DNA from: Pedobacter sp. UBA2067
GTDB taxonomy: Bacteria; Bacteroidota; Bacteroidia; Sphingobacteriales; Sphingobacteriaceae
Reading direction: 5' to 3'
Assembly (NCBI GenBank): GCA_002333205.1
Contig: DDAD01000124.1
Coordinates: 5,800 to 13,169 of the forward strand
Length of the DNA: 7,370 nt
How positions within the stretch are numbered: position 1 is the first letter of the stretch; every line of letters starts with the position of its first letter. Position numbers and translations under genes: made by a program. This document shows, piece by piece, positions 1 through 7,110 of this stretch. The notes beneath the pieces were generated by a model that had not been told where the DNA came from, ran no database searches, and was given only the letters and a program-made list of their open reading frames with translations.

Positions 1-757
1 GAAGGAAGGTTTGCGGGAGCGCATTGTTTTTGAAAATGACTCCTTCCAGGTGCTTAATTCCGAAATAACCTTCAGTACGGATGCACTAAAAGCAGAAGTT
101 GAAGCGCATCCGGAAAGGTTCAGTCCGAACGTGGTGATGAGACCGATGTATCAGGAAATCATACTCCCAAATCTCGCTTACATCGGCGGTGGTGCTGAGG
201 TTACTTACTGGCTTCAGCTGAAAGCTAATTTCGACTTTTACGGCGTGCCTTATCCGGTGCTATTGCTGCGTAATTCGGCTATGGTGATTGATAAACGTAG
301 TGAGCGCAAGATGCAGATCCTGGGCATCAGCCATGTGAGTTTATTCAAAGAGAACGAACAGCTGAAAACGGAGTGGGTAAAATCGCACGTGAACACTTAC
401 CTGTCACTGGCAGATGAAGAACGCTCCATTGCGGCCGTGTTTGACCACATTAAGCTGAATGCCTATAAGATTGATAAGACTCTTTCACAATCTGCTGATG
501 CGGCCAAGAAGCGTGCATTAAGGCTGATTGAGAACCTGGATAAGAAGATGATGCGTGCAGAGAAACGTAAGCATCAGACTTCACTTAGCCAGATCGACGG
601 ACTGAAGAACAAGCTGTTTCCTTCCGGTGTATTGCAGGAGCGTGTACTTAACCTTGCGCCACTGTATGTGCTGTATGGAGATGATTTCATTGAGGCGCTT
701 TTACAAAGCTTCCGACCTTTGGACCTCAAGTTTACAGTGCTTTTTGCTTCCTCATAA
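1..757 (+). CDS. bshC: Bacillithiol biosynthesis cysteine-adding enzyme BshC, C-terminal part (5' end outside window)
   Basis: BshC is thought to add cysteine to glucosaminyl-malate, the last step in making the cytoplasmic thiol bacillithiol. The frame is open to the left edge, so only about the last 251 residues are visible; family members are usually around 530 residues. The segment around positions 140-270 carries the family signature RPMYQEIILPNLAYIGGGAE, followed by YWLQLK and a PVLLLRNS stretch. Downstream is a long charged, heptad-like helical region (roughly 410-600), matching the coiled coil of this family, then LQERVLNLAPLYVLYGDDFI near the end. The protein ends with an FTVL-like strand plus a few extra residues, so the C-terminus looks intact. 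The next gene on the same strand starts 102 bases downstream. The family assignment is by recognition of these motifs; the activity is inferred from the family. Confidence 0.9.
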   Translation, partial: KEGLRERIVFENDSFQVLNSEITFSTDALKAEVEAHPERFSPNVVMRPMYQEIILPNLAYIGGGAEVTYWLQLKANFDFYGVPYPVLLLRNSAMVIDKRSERKMQILGISHVSLFKENEQLKTEWVKSHVNTYLSLADEERSIAAVFDHIKLNAYKIDKTLSQSADAAKKRALRLIENLDKKMMRAEKRKHQTSLSQIDGLKNKLFPSGVLQERVLNLAPLYVLYGDDFIEALLQSFRPLDLKFTVLFASS

Positions 758-859
758 AACCTCTGCAGTATCTTGCCAACTAAATTCTGTTGATTAATAC
801 CCAGCAATTCAAGAATCTTAGGCTTTAATGAGCCAATAATATTAAAACTCTTTTCAGTA

Positions 860-1948
860 ATGACTTTTCTTACTTTCCCCGAATCCAATTTACGCGCATT
901 TACAGAGCAGGTATTTTTAAAAATGGGCTGTCCTAACCATGATGCGAAATTAGCAGCCGATGTTTTATTACGATCAGATCTTCGGGGAATAGACTCACAT
1001 GGCGTAGCCCGACTTGTAGGTTATGTTCGCCTTTGGGAGAAAAAGAGAATAAATGCGACACCCAACATCCAGGTGGTGCATGAAACGGCCACTACTGCCA
1101 CTGTAGACGGCGATGCGGGGCTCGGACTTGTTGTGGCACCATTTGCGATGAAGGTTGCCATAGAGAAAGCTAAGATATACGGCAGCGGCTGGGTGTCGGT
1201 GAAGAACTCTAACCATTTTGGGATTGCAGGATACCATTCGTTACTGGCTACAGAACATGATATGATCGGGATCAGCATGACAAACGCTAGTCCGCTGGTT
1301 GCCCCTACATACTCCAATGAGCGTCTGCTTGGTACCAATCCGATGTGTTATGCATTCCCTGCTGGGAAATATCCGCCGGTTGTTGTAGATATGGCCACCT
1401 CTGCAGCAGCAAACGGTAAGCTGGAAATTGCGCAGCGTGCAGAAAAGGCGATCCCACAAGGTTGGGCGCAAGATAAGCATGGGCAGCCATCCACAGATCC
1501 CAATCAACTTAAAGCCGGCGGCTCATTGTTGCCTTTAGGTGGCGATAAAGACCATGGGAGTCATAAAGGCTATGGCCTTGGTGCTACTGTGGATATACTT
1601 TCCGCAGTGCTTTCAGGTGCAAATTATGGTCCTTGGGTGCCGCCATTCGTAGCGTTTCTGGAGCCTCCTGCAGATCCTGTTGGTCAGGGTATCGGGCATT
1701 TCTTCGGCGCAATGCGTATTGATGGTTTCCGCCCCGCAGCAGATTTTAAACACCATCTCGATAATTGGATCGAAACTTTCCGCAATTCCACACCTGTAGA
1801 TCCTGCGCAGCGGGTAATCATTCCGGGCGAACCGGAAACGGCTTTTGAGCAGGAAAGAAAAGTGAATGGAATTCCCTTGATTGATGCGGTCGTTAATGAT
1901 CTGAATACGCTCGCAGAGAAGCTCGGCGTTGAGAAGTTGAAGGCCTAA
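860..1948 (+). CDS. Ldh family (Ldh_2, malate/L-lactate/sulfolactate dehydrogenase-like) oxidoreductase
   Basis: This is a 362-residue cytoplasmic NAD(P)-dependent 2-hydroxyacid dehydrogenase of the family that includes YbiC/ComC/AllD-type enzymes, unrelated to classical Rossmann-fold LDH/MDH. Visible motifs in order are RGIDSHGVAR (42-51, with the family's conserved His47), NSNHFG (116-121), LLGTNPMCYAFP (156-167), VDMATSAAANGK (176-187) and SHKGYGLGA (234-242). These run across the usual full length, so the gene appears complete and functional. The ATG at 860 gives a normal family N-terminus. It is preceded by AT-rich sequence without a Shine-Dalgarno, as is usual in Bacteroidota. The substrate cannot be told from sequence; malate, lactate, sulfolactate and ureidoglycolate are all used within the family. 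The neighbours (bshC upstream, lepB convergent) give no pathway hint. It could be co-transcribed with bshC across the 102-bp gap. It ends at a strong bidirectional terminator. Confidence 0.9.
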   Translation: MTFLTFPESNLRAFTEQVFLKMGCPNHDAKLAADVLLRSDLRGIDSHGVARLVGYVRLWEKKRINATPNIQVVHETATTATVDGDAGLGLVVAPFAMKVAIEKAKIYGSGWVSVKNSNHFGIAGYHSLLATEHDMIGISMTNASPLVAPTYSNERLLGTNPMCYAFPAGKYPPVVVDMATSAAANGKLEIAQRAEKAIPQGWAQDKHGQPSTDPNQLKAGGSLLPLGGDKDHGSHKGYGLGATVDILSAVLSGANYGPWVPPFVAFLEPPADPVGQGIGHFFGAMRIDGFRPAADFKHHLDNWIETFRNSTPVDPAQRVIIPGEPETAFEQERKVNGIPLIDAVVNDLNTLAEKLGVEKLKA

Positions 1949-1964
1949 GACAAAGAAACTATAC

Positions 1965-2004
1965 AACAAGAAAGCCGTTTGACGAATCAAACGGCTTTCT
2001 TGTT
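1965..2004. terminator. Bidirectional Rho-independent-type terminator between convergent genes
   Basis: A perfect 18-bp inverted repeat (1965-1982 against 1987-2004) encloses a CGAA tetraloop. The stem has a GC-rich core (AAAGCCGTTTGA), A-rich sequence on its left arm and T-rich sequence on its right arm, so either strand would give a stem followed by U residues. It starts 16 bases after the dehydrogenase stop (1948) and lies 30 bases beyond the lepB stop (2035, - strand). It is therefore placed to end transcription from both sides. Confidence 0.9.
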
Positions 2005-2034
2005 TAGTAATCTATTTCAAGCTTCTGGAATTTT

Positions 2035-3234
2035 CTAGTGAATTCCTTTGAATATCCTGCTCCAGCGAATCTTACTCAAGAAAGATCCCTGGTCTCTTAC
2101 ACTCATCCAGATGAATAACGCTTTACCAACCACGTGATCTTCTGGTACGAATCCGAAAAATCTGGAGTCGAGCGAGTTGTGTCTGTTATCACCCATCATC
2201 CAATAGTAATCCATCTTGAAGGTGTAAGAATCTGCCTTCTGACCATTAATCAACCAGCCATCGGTTGCTTTTTCTAGCTTATTACCTTCATAGATGCGAA
2301 TGGCGCGCTCATACAGGGGCATAGTAACACTATCCAGCTTAACTGTTAAACCCTTCTTAGGTACCGTGATTGGTCCGAAATTATCCACATTCCAGGTTCT
2401 GTTTTTATCCTGAGGGAACACGCTGATATCTGCATAATCTGCAGGGGCAGTATCTTCCTGAACTGAAACGACGAAATCAAGCTTTTTAACCTCAGCCATC
2501 ATTTCTTCCGTACCAACAAACTGGAACATGTTTTCCTGCCCTAAGGAAGAAATATCTGAATTGATATCGAAACCCAGGTCCTTGAACACATCGAAGTTTA
2601 CATCTGACGATTTCATCTTTACCGCATAGGTGATCTGTCCTGTAGGCACCAATTTCTCGGGTTTACCATTCACAGAAACAATTCCGTTTTTCATGGTAAT
2701 GACGTCACCGCCGATTCCAATGCACCGTTTGATGTAGTTTTCACGTTTGTCAACCGGCCTGCTGGTCACGGTAAACTGGCTGTTCACTGCTGCATGTCCC
2801 ATAGAACGAACCAGGTTATAGTAGTTCTGGTCCTGCGCTTCAAGGGCTACAGTGTCCCCTTCGGGGAAGTTAAATACAACAACATCATTTCTTTTGATAT
2901 CTGAAAGGCCGGGTAAGCGACGGTATTTCCATTGTACGCCTTCCCAATAAGCTTTTCCACCGGTAACTGGCATGGTATGATGCGCAAAAGGAAAAGCAAC
3001 GGGTGTCATTGGAATCCTTGCACCATAATTCACTTTACTTACAAAAAGGAAGTCTCCGATCATCAATGACCGCTCCATAGAGCCGGTGGGGATGGTATAT
3101 GCTTCAATAAAGAACACCCTGATAATGGTTGCTGCGATAACAGCAAAGATGATGGCATCTGCCCACTCTCTGGCTTTAGATTTCTGTTTCTTATTTGGAT
3201 CTGTAGCTTTCTTCTTCCAGAACTTATAGTTCAT
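2035..3234 (-). CDS. lepB: Signal peptidase I, with large insertion (Bacteroidota type)
   Basis: Signal peptidase I cleaves signal peptides from exported proteins at the outer face of the inner membrane. The protein has 399 residues. A basic N-terminus (residues 1-22) precedes one membrane segment (about 25-43). The box B motif PTGSMERSLMIGD follows (49-61) with the nucleophile Ser52. The general-base Lys169 lies in YIKRCIGIGGD (167-177). The C-terminal box GDNRHNSLDSRFFGFVP (348-364) is intact. Between the Lys box and the GDNRHNS box there are about 170 residues, far more than in minimal bacterial enzymes. This is a serine/lysine-rich insertion that I associate with Bacteroidota homologues. 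All catalytic residues are present, so it should be active. ATG 3234 lies 6 bases after the dapB stop, with no Shine-Dalgarno. It is the last gene of the parA-parB-DUF5683-dapB-lepB run and ends at the shared terminator at 1965-2004. Confidence 0.96.
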   Translation of the reverse strand: MNYKFWKKKATDPNKKQKSKAREWADAIIFAVIAATIIRVFFIEAYTIPTGSMERSLMIGDFLFVSKVNYGARIPMTPVAFPFAHHTMPVTGGKAYWEGVQWKYRRLPGLSDIKRNDVVVFNFPEGDTVALEAQDQNYYNLVRSMGHAAVNSQFTVTSRPVDKRENYIKRCIGIGGDVITMKNGIVSVNGKPEKLVPTGQITYAVKMKSSDVNFDVFKDLGFDINSDISSLGQENMFQFVGTEEMMAEVKKLDFVVSVQEDTAPADYADISVFPQDKNRTWNVDNFGPITVPKKGLTVKLDSVTMPLYERAIRIYEGNKLEKATDGWLINGQKADSYTFKMDYYWMMGDNRHNSLDSRFFGFVPEDHVVGKALFIWMSVRDQGSFLSKIRWSRIFKGIH

Positions 3235-3240
3235 ATCAGT

Positions 3241-3981
3241 TTATTTAAAATTAAATATATCGGCAATATTAAAAAAGCCATGTTTATCCTGCAGCCATTC
3301 TGCGGCAATTACAGCACCAAGTGCAAAGCCAGCCCTGCTGTGCGCAGTATGTTTAAATTCGATTTCATCAACCTCAGAACTATACACTACGGTATGCGTT
3401 CCAGGTACCTGATCTACCCTTTCAGAGGCAATTAGCAGCTGTTCATGCTTCAGGTTCTCTGCAGGTGCATCCCCATCCAGGATGTTCACCCACTCTTCTT
3501 TACGTTCCAGATTGTCAATGATGCCTTCCGCAATGGTCATCGCTGTTCCGCTCGGTGAATCCAGCTTTTGTGTATGATGGATTTCTTCCACCTGCACATC
3601 ATAGGCAGGAAAGTTATTCATCAATTTTGCAAGCACCTTATTCACGTGGAAGAACACATTTACCCCAATGCTGAAGTTAGACCCATAAAGCAAAGTATTG
3701 TTACTATCGAGGCAATCATTTTTTACTTTTTGTAATTCACCATACCAACCCGTCGTACCTACTACTACAGGGATCTTGGCTTCAAAGCAGGTGTAGATGT
3801 TTTTAATTGCAGCATCCGGGGCACTGAAATCAATCGCCACATCGGCTTTCGACAGCTGCTCAGGGGTAAGATCCGACTGGTTCTCCAGGTTAATTTTCAG
3901 GACCACTTCGTGTCCACGTTCTAAAGCATAACGTTCTATAATCAGGCCCATTTTACCGTAGCCTAGCAATGCAATTTTCAT
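3241..3981 (-). CDS. dapB: 4-hydroxy-tetrahydrodipicolinate reductase
   Basis: DapB reduces 4-hydroxy-tetrahydrodipicolinate with NAD(P)H on the route to meso-diaminopimelate (peptidoglycan) and lysine. The 246-residue protein shows the dinucleotide loop GYGKMG (7-12), DFSAPDA (51-57), VGTTGWYG (74-81), GSNFSIGVNVF (100-110) and the active-site/substrate block EIHHTQKLDSPSGTA (133-147). His135 and Lys139 of that block match the catalytic His and Lys of the family. The protein is slightly shorter than the E. coli enzyme, as is usual in Bacteroidota. I chose ATG 3981 because it puts MKIALLGYGKMG at the N-terminus. The frame stays open upstream to 4068, but those 29 residues do not resemble DapB and overlap the end of the preceding gene. 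The gene lies 52 bases after the DUF5683 gene and 6 bases before lepB. Confidence 0.96.
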   Translation of the reverse strand: MKIALLGYGKMGLIIERYALERGHEVVLKINLENQSDLTPEQLSKADVAIDFSAPDAAIKNIYTCFEAKIPVVVGTTGWYGELQKVKNDCLDSNNTLLYGSNFSIGVNVFFHVNKVLAKLMNNFPAYDVQVEEIHHTQKLDSPSGTAMTIAEGIIDNLERKEEWVNILDGDAPAENLKHEQLLIASERVDQVPGTHTVVYSSEVDEIEFKHTAHSRAGFALGAVIAAEWLQDKHGFFNIADIFNFK

Positions 3982-4033
3982 GTTAAAGGAATAAATGGGG
4001 TTATAAATGCTGTTCCTGTTATCATCTAAAGAT

Positions 4034-4657
4034 CTAGAGTTTAAAGGAAACCTTAACAGCCGGAACATAGGAATGGTATCCGAAAAGCGTCCCTGAGTTG
4101 ATTATGGATGGTTTAATACTGATCGCAAGATCATCACCGACATCGAAATACTTCAAACGTGCATCTACATAGGCTTCAACCACCTGAATGCCATATAATC
4201 CGATTAAGGAGAAGATAACGACCTCGCGGTTCCTTCTGTAGGTATCTTTCGCAGAGGTTAAGCCAGCAGTTTGTACTCTGTAATAAGGACTACCAATAAC
4301 CGCCTTACCACCGTTAGCCTGGCGGTCGCGCAACTCTGCGAGAAATTCCTTGTATTTGTTGTTATTATCGATGTATGAAAGTGTTAGCACCGTAGCACCA
4401 GTGTAAATTGCGGCGATCTTCACACCACGATATACGTTTAAGCCGTTCCCGAACTGGCCCCAGCCTGGAATAATTGCCGACCGAAGGATGGCACGACGTG
4501 CTGCAACCTTACCTACGTTCACGTAGTTCGATTTAAGCGTATCCACTTTAGCTACCTTAACACCGGAGCTATCAGTCTTTATGGTTATTGGGTCCTGAGC
4601 TTTCACCGATAACGATGCAAGCGCAAGAACTACGATTAACCATATTTTACCAGCCAT
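4034..4657 (-). CDS. DUF5683 domain-containing exported/membrane protein of unknown function
   Basis: I recognise this as the DUF5683 family, a Bacteroidota protein of unknown function commonly found next to parB and dapB. The 207-residue product begins with a signal-peptide-like segment (1-20) ending in VKA before Gln21, a plausible signal peptidase I site. The family hallmark RRAILRSAIIPGWGQFGN is at 54-71 (PGWGQ at 64-68). Hydrophobic segments follow at about 78-96 and 146-163, then EAYVDARLKYFDV (161-173), and it ends in beta-like alternating residues (176-207). The topology suggests an envelope protein. The ATG at 4657 overlaps the parB stop in a TAATG, so translation is probably coupled to parB. 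A TTG two codons upstream (4663) is possible but less likely. What it does is unknown, and no function should be inferred beyond the conserved neighbourhood. Confidence 0.85.
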   Translation of the reverse strand: MAGKIWLIVVLALASLSVKAQDPITIKTDSSGVKVAKVDTLKSNYVNVGKVAARRAILRSAIIPGWGQFGNGLNVYRGVKIAAIYTGATVLTLSYIDNNNKYKEFLAELRDRQANGGKAVIGSPYYRVQTAGLTSAKDTYRRNREVVIFSLIGLYGIQVVEAYVDARLKYFDVGDDLAISIKPSIINSGTLFGYHSYVPAVKVSFKL

Positions 4658-5574
4658 TACCAATCTAATAATTCTAAAATTCTGCTCAGGTCATCATTGG
4701 ATACAAACGGAATCTCAATGGCGCCTTTACCATTCTGACCAACCTTCAATTTCACCTTCGTAGCGAATTTAGAGGCCAGGTCTTTCTGTAATTTCTGGTA
4801 TTCAAAGGAGGTACCAGCCGGCTGTTTCACGGCCTTAGGCTTAAGCTGAAGCGCATGAATGCTTCTGGCCATCTCTTCCACCCTTCTTACCGATAAGCCC
4901 TTGTCTATAATCTCCTGGTGAATAAAGAGCTGCTTTTCTACGTCATCAACGTTGATCAAAGCACGAGCGTGGCCCATAGAGATCTTTTGATCACGGATGG
5001 AAACCTGGATTTCAGGTGGCAGTTTCAACAATCGCAGGTAATTGGTGATGGTGGTACGGTTTTTACCAACACGTTCCCCAAGTTGCTCTTGTTTAAGGTT
5101 ACATTCCTCCATCATACGCTGGAAGCTTAGTGCAACTTCAATGGCATTCAGGTTTTCGCGTTGAATGTTCTCAATAAGCGCCATTTCCAGCATCTGCTGA
5201 TCGTTTGCGGAGCGCACATAAGCAGGAATATCGTTCAAGCCTGCGAGTTTTGCAGCACGATATCTTCTTTCACCGGATATCAGTTGATACTTGCCGGTTT
5301 CCAATTGACGAACAGTGATGGGCTGAATCAGGCCTTGCACACGGATAGATTCCGATAGCTCATGCAGCGATACCTGGTCAAAGTCAGTACGGGGCTGATA
5401 TGGATTGATCTCAATGTCCGCGATAGCAATGCTACCGATGCTGCTTTCTACCCGTGGTTCAGGTGCAGCGGCGGCAGGCGTAACGCTTTTCTTTGGCGCA
5501 TGTGCAGTCTCGGTATCATCCAAAAGCGCACTTAATCCTCTGCCTAAACCTGTTTTTCGCTGGAAAGATGTCAT
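4657..5574 (-). CDS. parB: ParB/Spo0J chromosome-partitioning protein
   Basis: ParB is a CTP-dependent DNA clamp that loads at parS sites, spreads along the origin region, recruits SMC and stimulates ParA. The protein has 305 residues. The N-terminal ParA-contact motif GLGRGLSALL is at 9-18, followed by an Ala/Pro-rich linker (about 21-45). The CTP-binding ParB/Srx domain (about 48-140) contains NPYQPR (57-62), GERRYRAAKLAG (101-112) and ENIQRENLN (135-143). The helix-turn-helix region QLGERVGKNRTTITNYLRLLKLP (164-186) is followed by GHARAL (201-206). A short C-terminal dimerisation segment ends in LSRILELLDW. All parts expected of a chromosomal ParB are present. The ATG at 5574 overlaps the parA stop as TAATG, and its own stop overlaps the next start the same way. 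Confidence 0.97.
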   Translation of the reverse strand: MTSFQRKTGLGRGLSALLDDTETAHAPKKSVTPAAAAPEPRVESSIGSIAIADIEINPYQPRTDFDQVSLHELSESIRVQGLIQPITVRQLETGKYQLISGERRYRAAKLAGLNDIPAYVRSANDQQMLEMALIENIQRENLNAIEVALSFQRMMEECNLKQEQLGERVGKNRTTITNYLRLLKLPPEIQVSIRDQKISMGHARALINVDDVEKQLFIHQEIIDKGLSVRRVEEMARSIHALQLKPKAVKQPAGTSFEYQKLQKDLASKFATKVKLKVGQNGKGAIEIPFVSNDDLSRILELLDW

Positions 5575-6386
5575 TAAATATTTTTAATTTTTGCCGTTGT
5601 CAATTCTTCAGGCTCAGGAACCAGTCCGTTTTTGCGGACGATCTCGCGGGCCAGATTTAGATAGTTTATCGCGCCTTTACAGTTTGCATCGTGCATAATC
5701 ACCGACACACCATAACTTGGCGCCTCACTTAAGCGGGTATTTCGTTGAATGATTGTGTCGAACACCAAATCATGAAAGTGTGTTCTCACCTCTTCCACCA
5801 CCTGGTTAGATAAACGTAAACGAACATCATACATCGTTAACAGGATACCTTCAATTTCCAGTTCGGTATTTAAGCGGGTTTGTACAATCTTGATGGTATT
5901 TAGTAGTTTACCAAGCCCTTCCAATGCGAAGTACTCACATTGTACCGGAATGATCACGGAATCCGCAGCAGTAAGCGCGTTGATGGTGATTAAACCAAGA
6001 GAGGGCGAGCAGTCAATGATGATGAAATCATATTGATCCCGCACTTTGCCGAGCACAGACTTCATCTTGAATTCCCGGTTAGTCAGATTGATCATTTCGA
6101 TCTCGGCACCAACAAGGTCAATATGTGCAGGCAAAAGATCCAGGTTCGGCGTTTCCGTTTTCTGGATGGCTTCTGTAGGTTCTATATCATTGATTATGCA
6201 CTCGTAAATACTGTTCTTGATGTTTCTTGGATCAAACCCTATTCCTGATGTAGAGTTGGCCTGCGGATCAGCGTCGACCAATAAGGTCTTGTATTCTAAT
6301 ACGGCTAAACTTGCGGCAAGATTAATGGCTGATGTTGTTTTACCTACCCCACCCTTCTGATTTGCCAACGCAATTATTTTACTCAT
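5574..6386 (-). CDS. parA: ParA/Soj chromosome-partitioning ATPase
   Basis: ParA is a Walker-type ATPase that binds the nucleoid as an ATP dimer and, with ParB, segregates chromosome origins. The 270-residue protein begins MSKIIALANQKGGVGKTTS. The deviant Walker A (KGGVGKTT, 11-18) includes the signature Lys11 and catalytic Lys16. The A' motif LLVDADPQANST is at 35-46 and Walker B FIIIDCSPSLG at 121-131. It lacks an N-terminal DNA-binding domain, as expected for a chromosomal Soj-type rather than a large plasmid type Ia ParA. The C-terminal part has the family's RNTRLSEAPSYG (215-226). The gene is first in the - strand run. ATG 6386 is preceded by AT-rich sequence (TAAATTTAAATAGATAG) without a Shine-Dalgarno. 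Its promoter must lie in the 184-bp divergent region upstream. Confidence 0.97.
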   Translation of the reverse strand: MSKIIALANQKGGVGKTTSAINLAASLAVLEYKTLLVDADPQANSTSGIGFDPRNIKNSIYECIINDIEPTEAIQKTETPNLDLLPAHIDLVGAEIEMINLTNREFKMKSVLGKVRDQYDFIIIDCSPSLGLITINALTAADSVIIPVQCEYFALEGLGKLLNTIKIVQTRLNTELEIEGILLTMYDVRLRLSNQVVEEVRTHFHDLVFDTIIQRNTRLSEAPSYGVSVIMHDANCKGAINYLNLAREIVRKNGLVPEPEELTTAKIKNI

Positions 6387-6570
6387 CTATCTATTTAAAT
6401 TTACCTGTTAAGTGTATGAGGCTCTTGAACACTAGCGTTTATTTGGCCTGAAAGTACTATTTTTGTACGTTTCAGGGGCTTTTTAACAAATAGCTAAGAT
6501 ACAAACTAAATAGCAATTATACTGTTAAAGCCACAAGTGTTTTGCACATCTTACTAACAAATTACAAGCT
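6387..6570. promoter_or_regulatory. Divergent control region between parA and the FMN reductase gene
   Basis: This 184-bp AT-rich gap separates divergent starts and must hold promoters for both. On the + strand, TATTTTTG at 6458-6465 fits the Bacteroidota -7 consensus TAnnTTTG. A GTTTATTTGG stretch at 6437-6446 lies upstream, but its spacing to a -33 TTTG is short (about 12-16 bases). On the - strand I see only near matches to the -7 box: TAGTTTG, reading down from about 6507, and TAATTTG further upstream. Neither is convincing. No start-proximal Shine-Dalgarno is seen on either side, and I see no match to the canonical 16-bp parS palindrome here. Confidence 0.4.
6447..6476. other. Imperfect inverted repeat (hairpin or operator candidate) in the divergent region
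   Basis: CCTGAAAGTAC (6447-6457) pairs with GTACGTTTCAGG (6465-6476): 7 + 4 base pairs with one bulged base and a seven-base T-rich loop (6458-6464). The loop and the following G form the candidate -7 box TATTTTTG. The right arm is followed by GGGC and a run of five T at 6480-6484. It could be a protein-binding site over a promoter, or a weak terminator-like hairpin on the + strand. The sequence does not decide between these. Confidence 0.45.
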
Positions 6571-7092
6571 ATGATCACCATCATTTCCGGCACCAACAGG
6601 CCCAATAGTAATACGCTTAAAGTGTCTAGATATTATCTCAAAACACTTCAGCAACTTGGCGCCGAAGCACAGCTCTTCAGCCTGGAAAGTCTGCCTGAAA
6701 GGCTCATTGCCACCGATCTCTACGGTAAGCGCAGTGCGGAATTCGAACCTATCCAGGAAATGGTTGCAAAAACAGAAAAATTCCTGTTTATCATTCCGGA
6801 ATACAATGGAAGCTTCCCTGGTGTGCTCAAAACCTTCATCGATGCCTGTGAGTTTCCAGACAGCTTTTACAATAAAAAAGCGGCATTAACCGGTATATCC
6901 TCCGGAAAGTACGGGAACATCCGTGGCATAGATCATTTCTCCGGCATTTGCGGCTATTTGCACTTGAATGTGCTGCCCTTACGACTGCACATTCCTGCGA
7001 TAAAATATGAGTTGAATGAAGAAGGCGATTTCTTCAAGGAAGATACGCTGAAGTTTACGAATGATCAGATCAATAAGCTGATCAAGTTCTAA
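6571..7092 (+). CDS. NAD(P)H-dependent FMN reductase family flavoprotein
   Basis: This is a 173-residue flavodoxin-fold protein of the NADPH-dependent FMN reductase family (PF03358). Such proteins bind FMN and pass electrons from NAD(P)H to flavin, quinones or other acceptors in the cytoplasm. The phosphate-binding loop SGTNRPNSNT is at 6-15. The FMN-ring motif PEYNGSFPGVLKTFID is at 76-91, and a glycine-rich SSGKYGNIRG is at 110-119. The N-terminal strand IT-II is normal, so ATG 6571 is the start. It runs divergently from parA and ends 18 bases before the stop of a convergent gene. The physiological acceptor cannot be read from the sequence. No signal peptide or membrane segment is present. 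Confidence 0.92.
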   Translation: MITIISGTNRPNSNTLKVSRYYLKTLQQLGAEAQLFSLESLPERLIATDLYGKRSAEFEPIQEMVAKTEKFLFIIPEYNGSFPGVLKTFIDACEFPDSFYNKKAALTGISSGKYGNIRGIDHFSGICGYLHLNVLPLRLHIPAIKYELNEEGDFFKEDTLKFTNDQINKLIKF

Positions 7093-7110
7093 AAACAGGC
7101 AGATCTGGCG

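Noticed and set aside
995..1990. Several - strand open frames across the dehydrogenase gene
   Set aside because: They lie antisense to a complete gene with conserved motifs, and their translations have no family-like features.
3638..3653. parS-like sequence around TTCACGTGGAA
   Set aside because: Only 12 of 16 bases match the canonical palindrome, and it lies inside conserved dapB codons, so it is most likely chance.
3982..4068. Upstream extension of dapB by 29 residues
   Set aside because: It overlaps the end of the DUF5683 gene, does not resemble DapB, and the ATG at 3981 puts the conserved MKIALLGYGKMG start in place.
4658..4663. TTG start two codons upstream for the DUF5683 gene
   Set aside because: The ATG at 4657 forms the same TAATG overlap seen at the parA/parB junction and gives a normal signal peptide.
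4918..5587. Short + strand open frames opposite parB
   Set aside because: They are antisense shadows of parB with low-complexity, Cys/Ser/Phe-rich translations.
7062..7084. Inverted repeat TGATCAG/CTGATCA near the end of the FMN reductase gene
   Set aside because: It is a short 7-bp stem within coding sequence with no T-run after it, so it is not a credible terminator.
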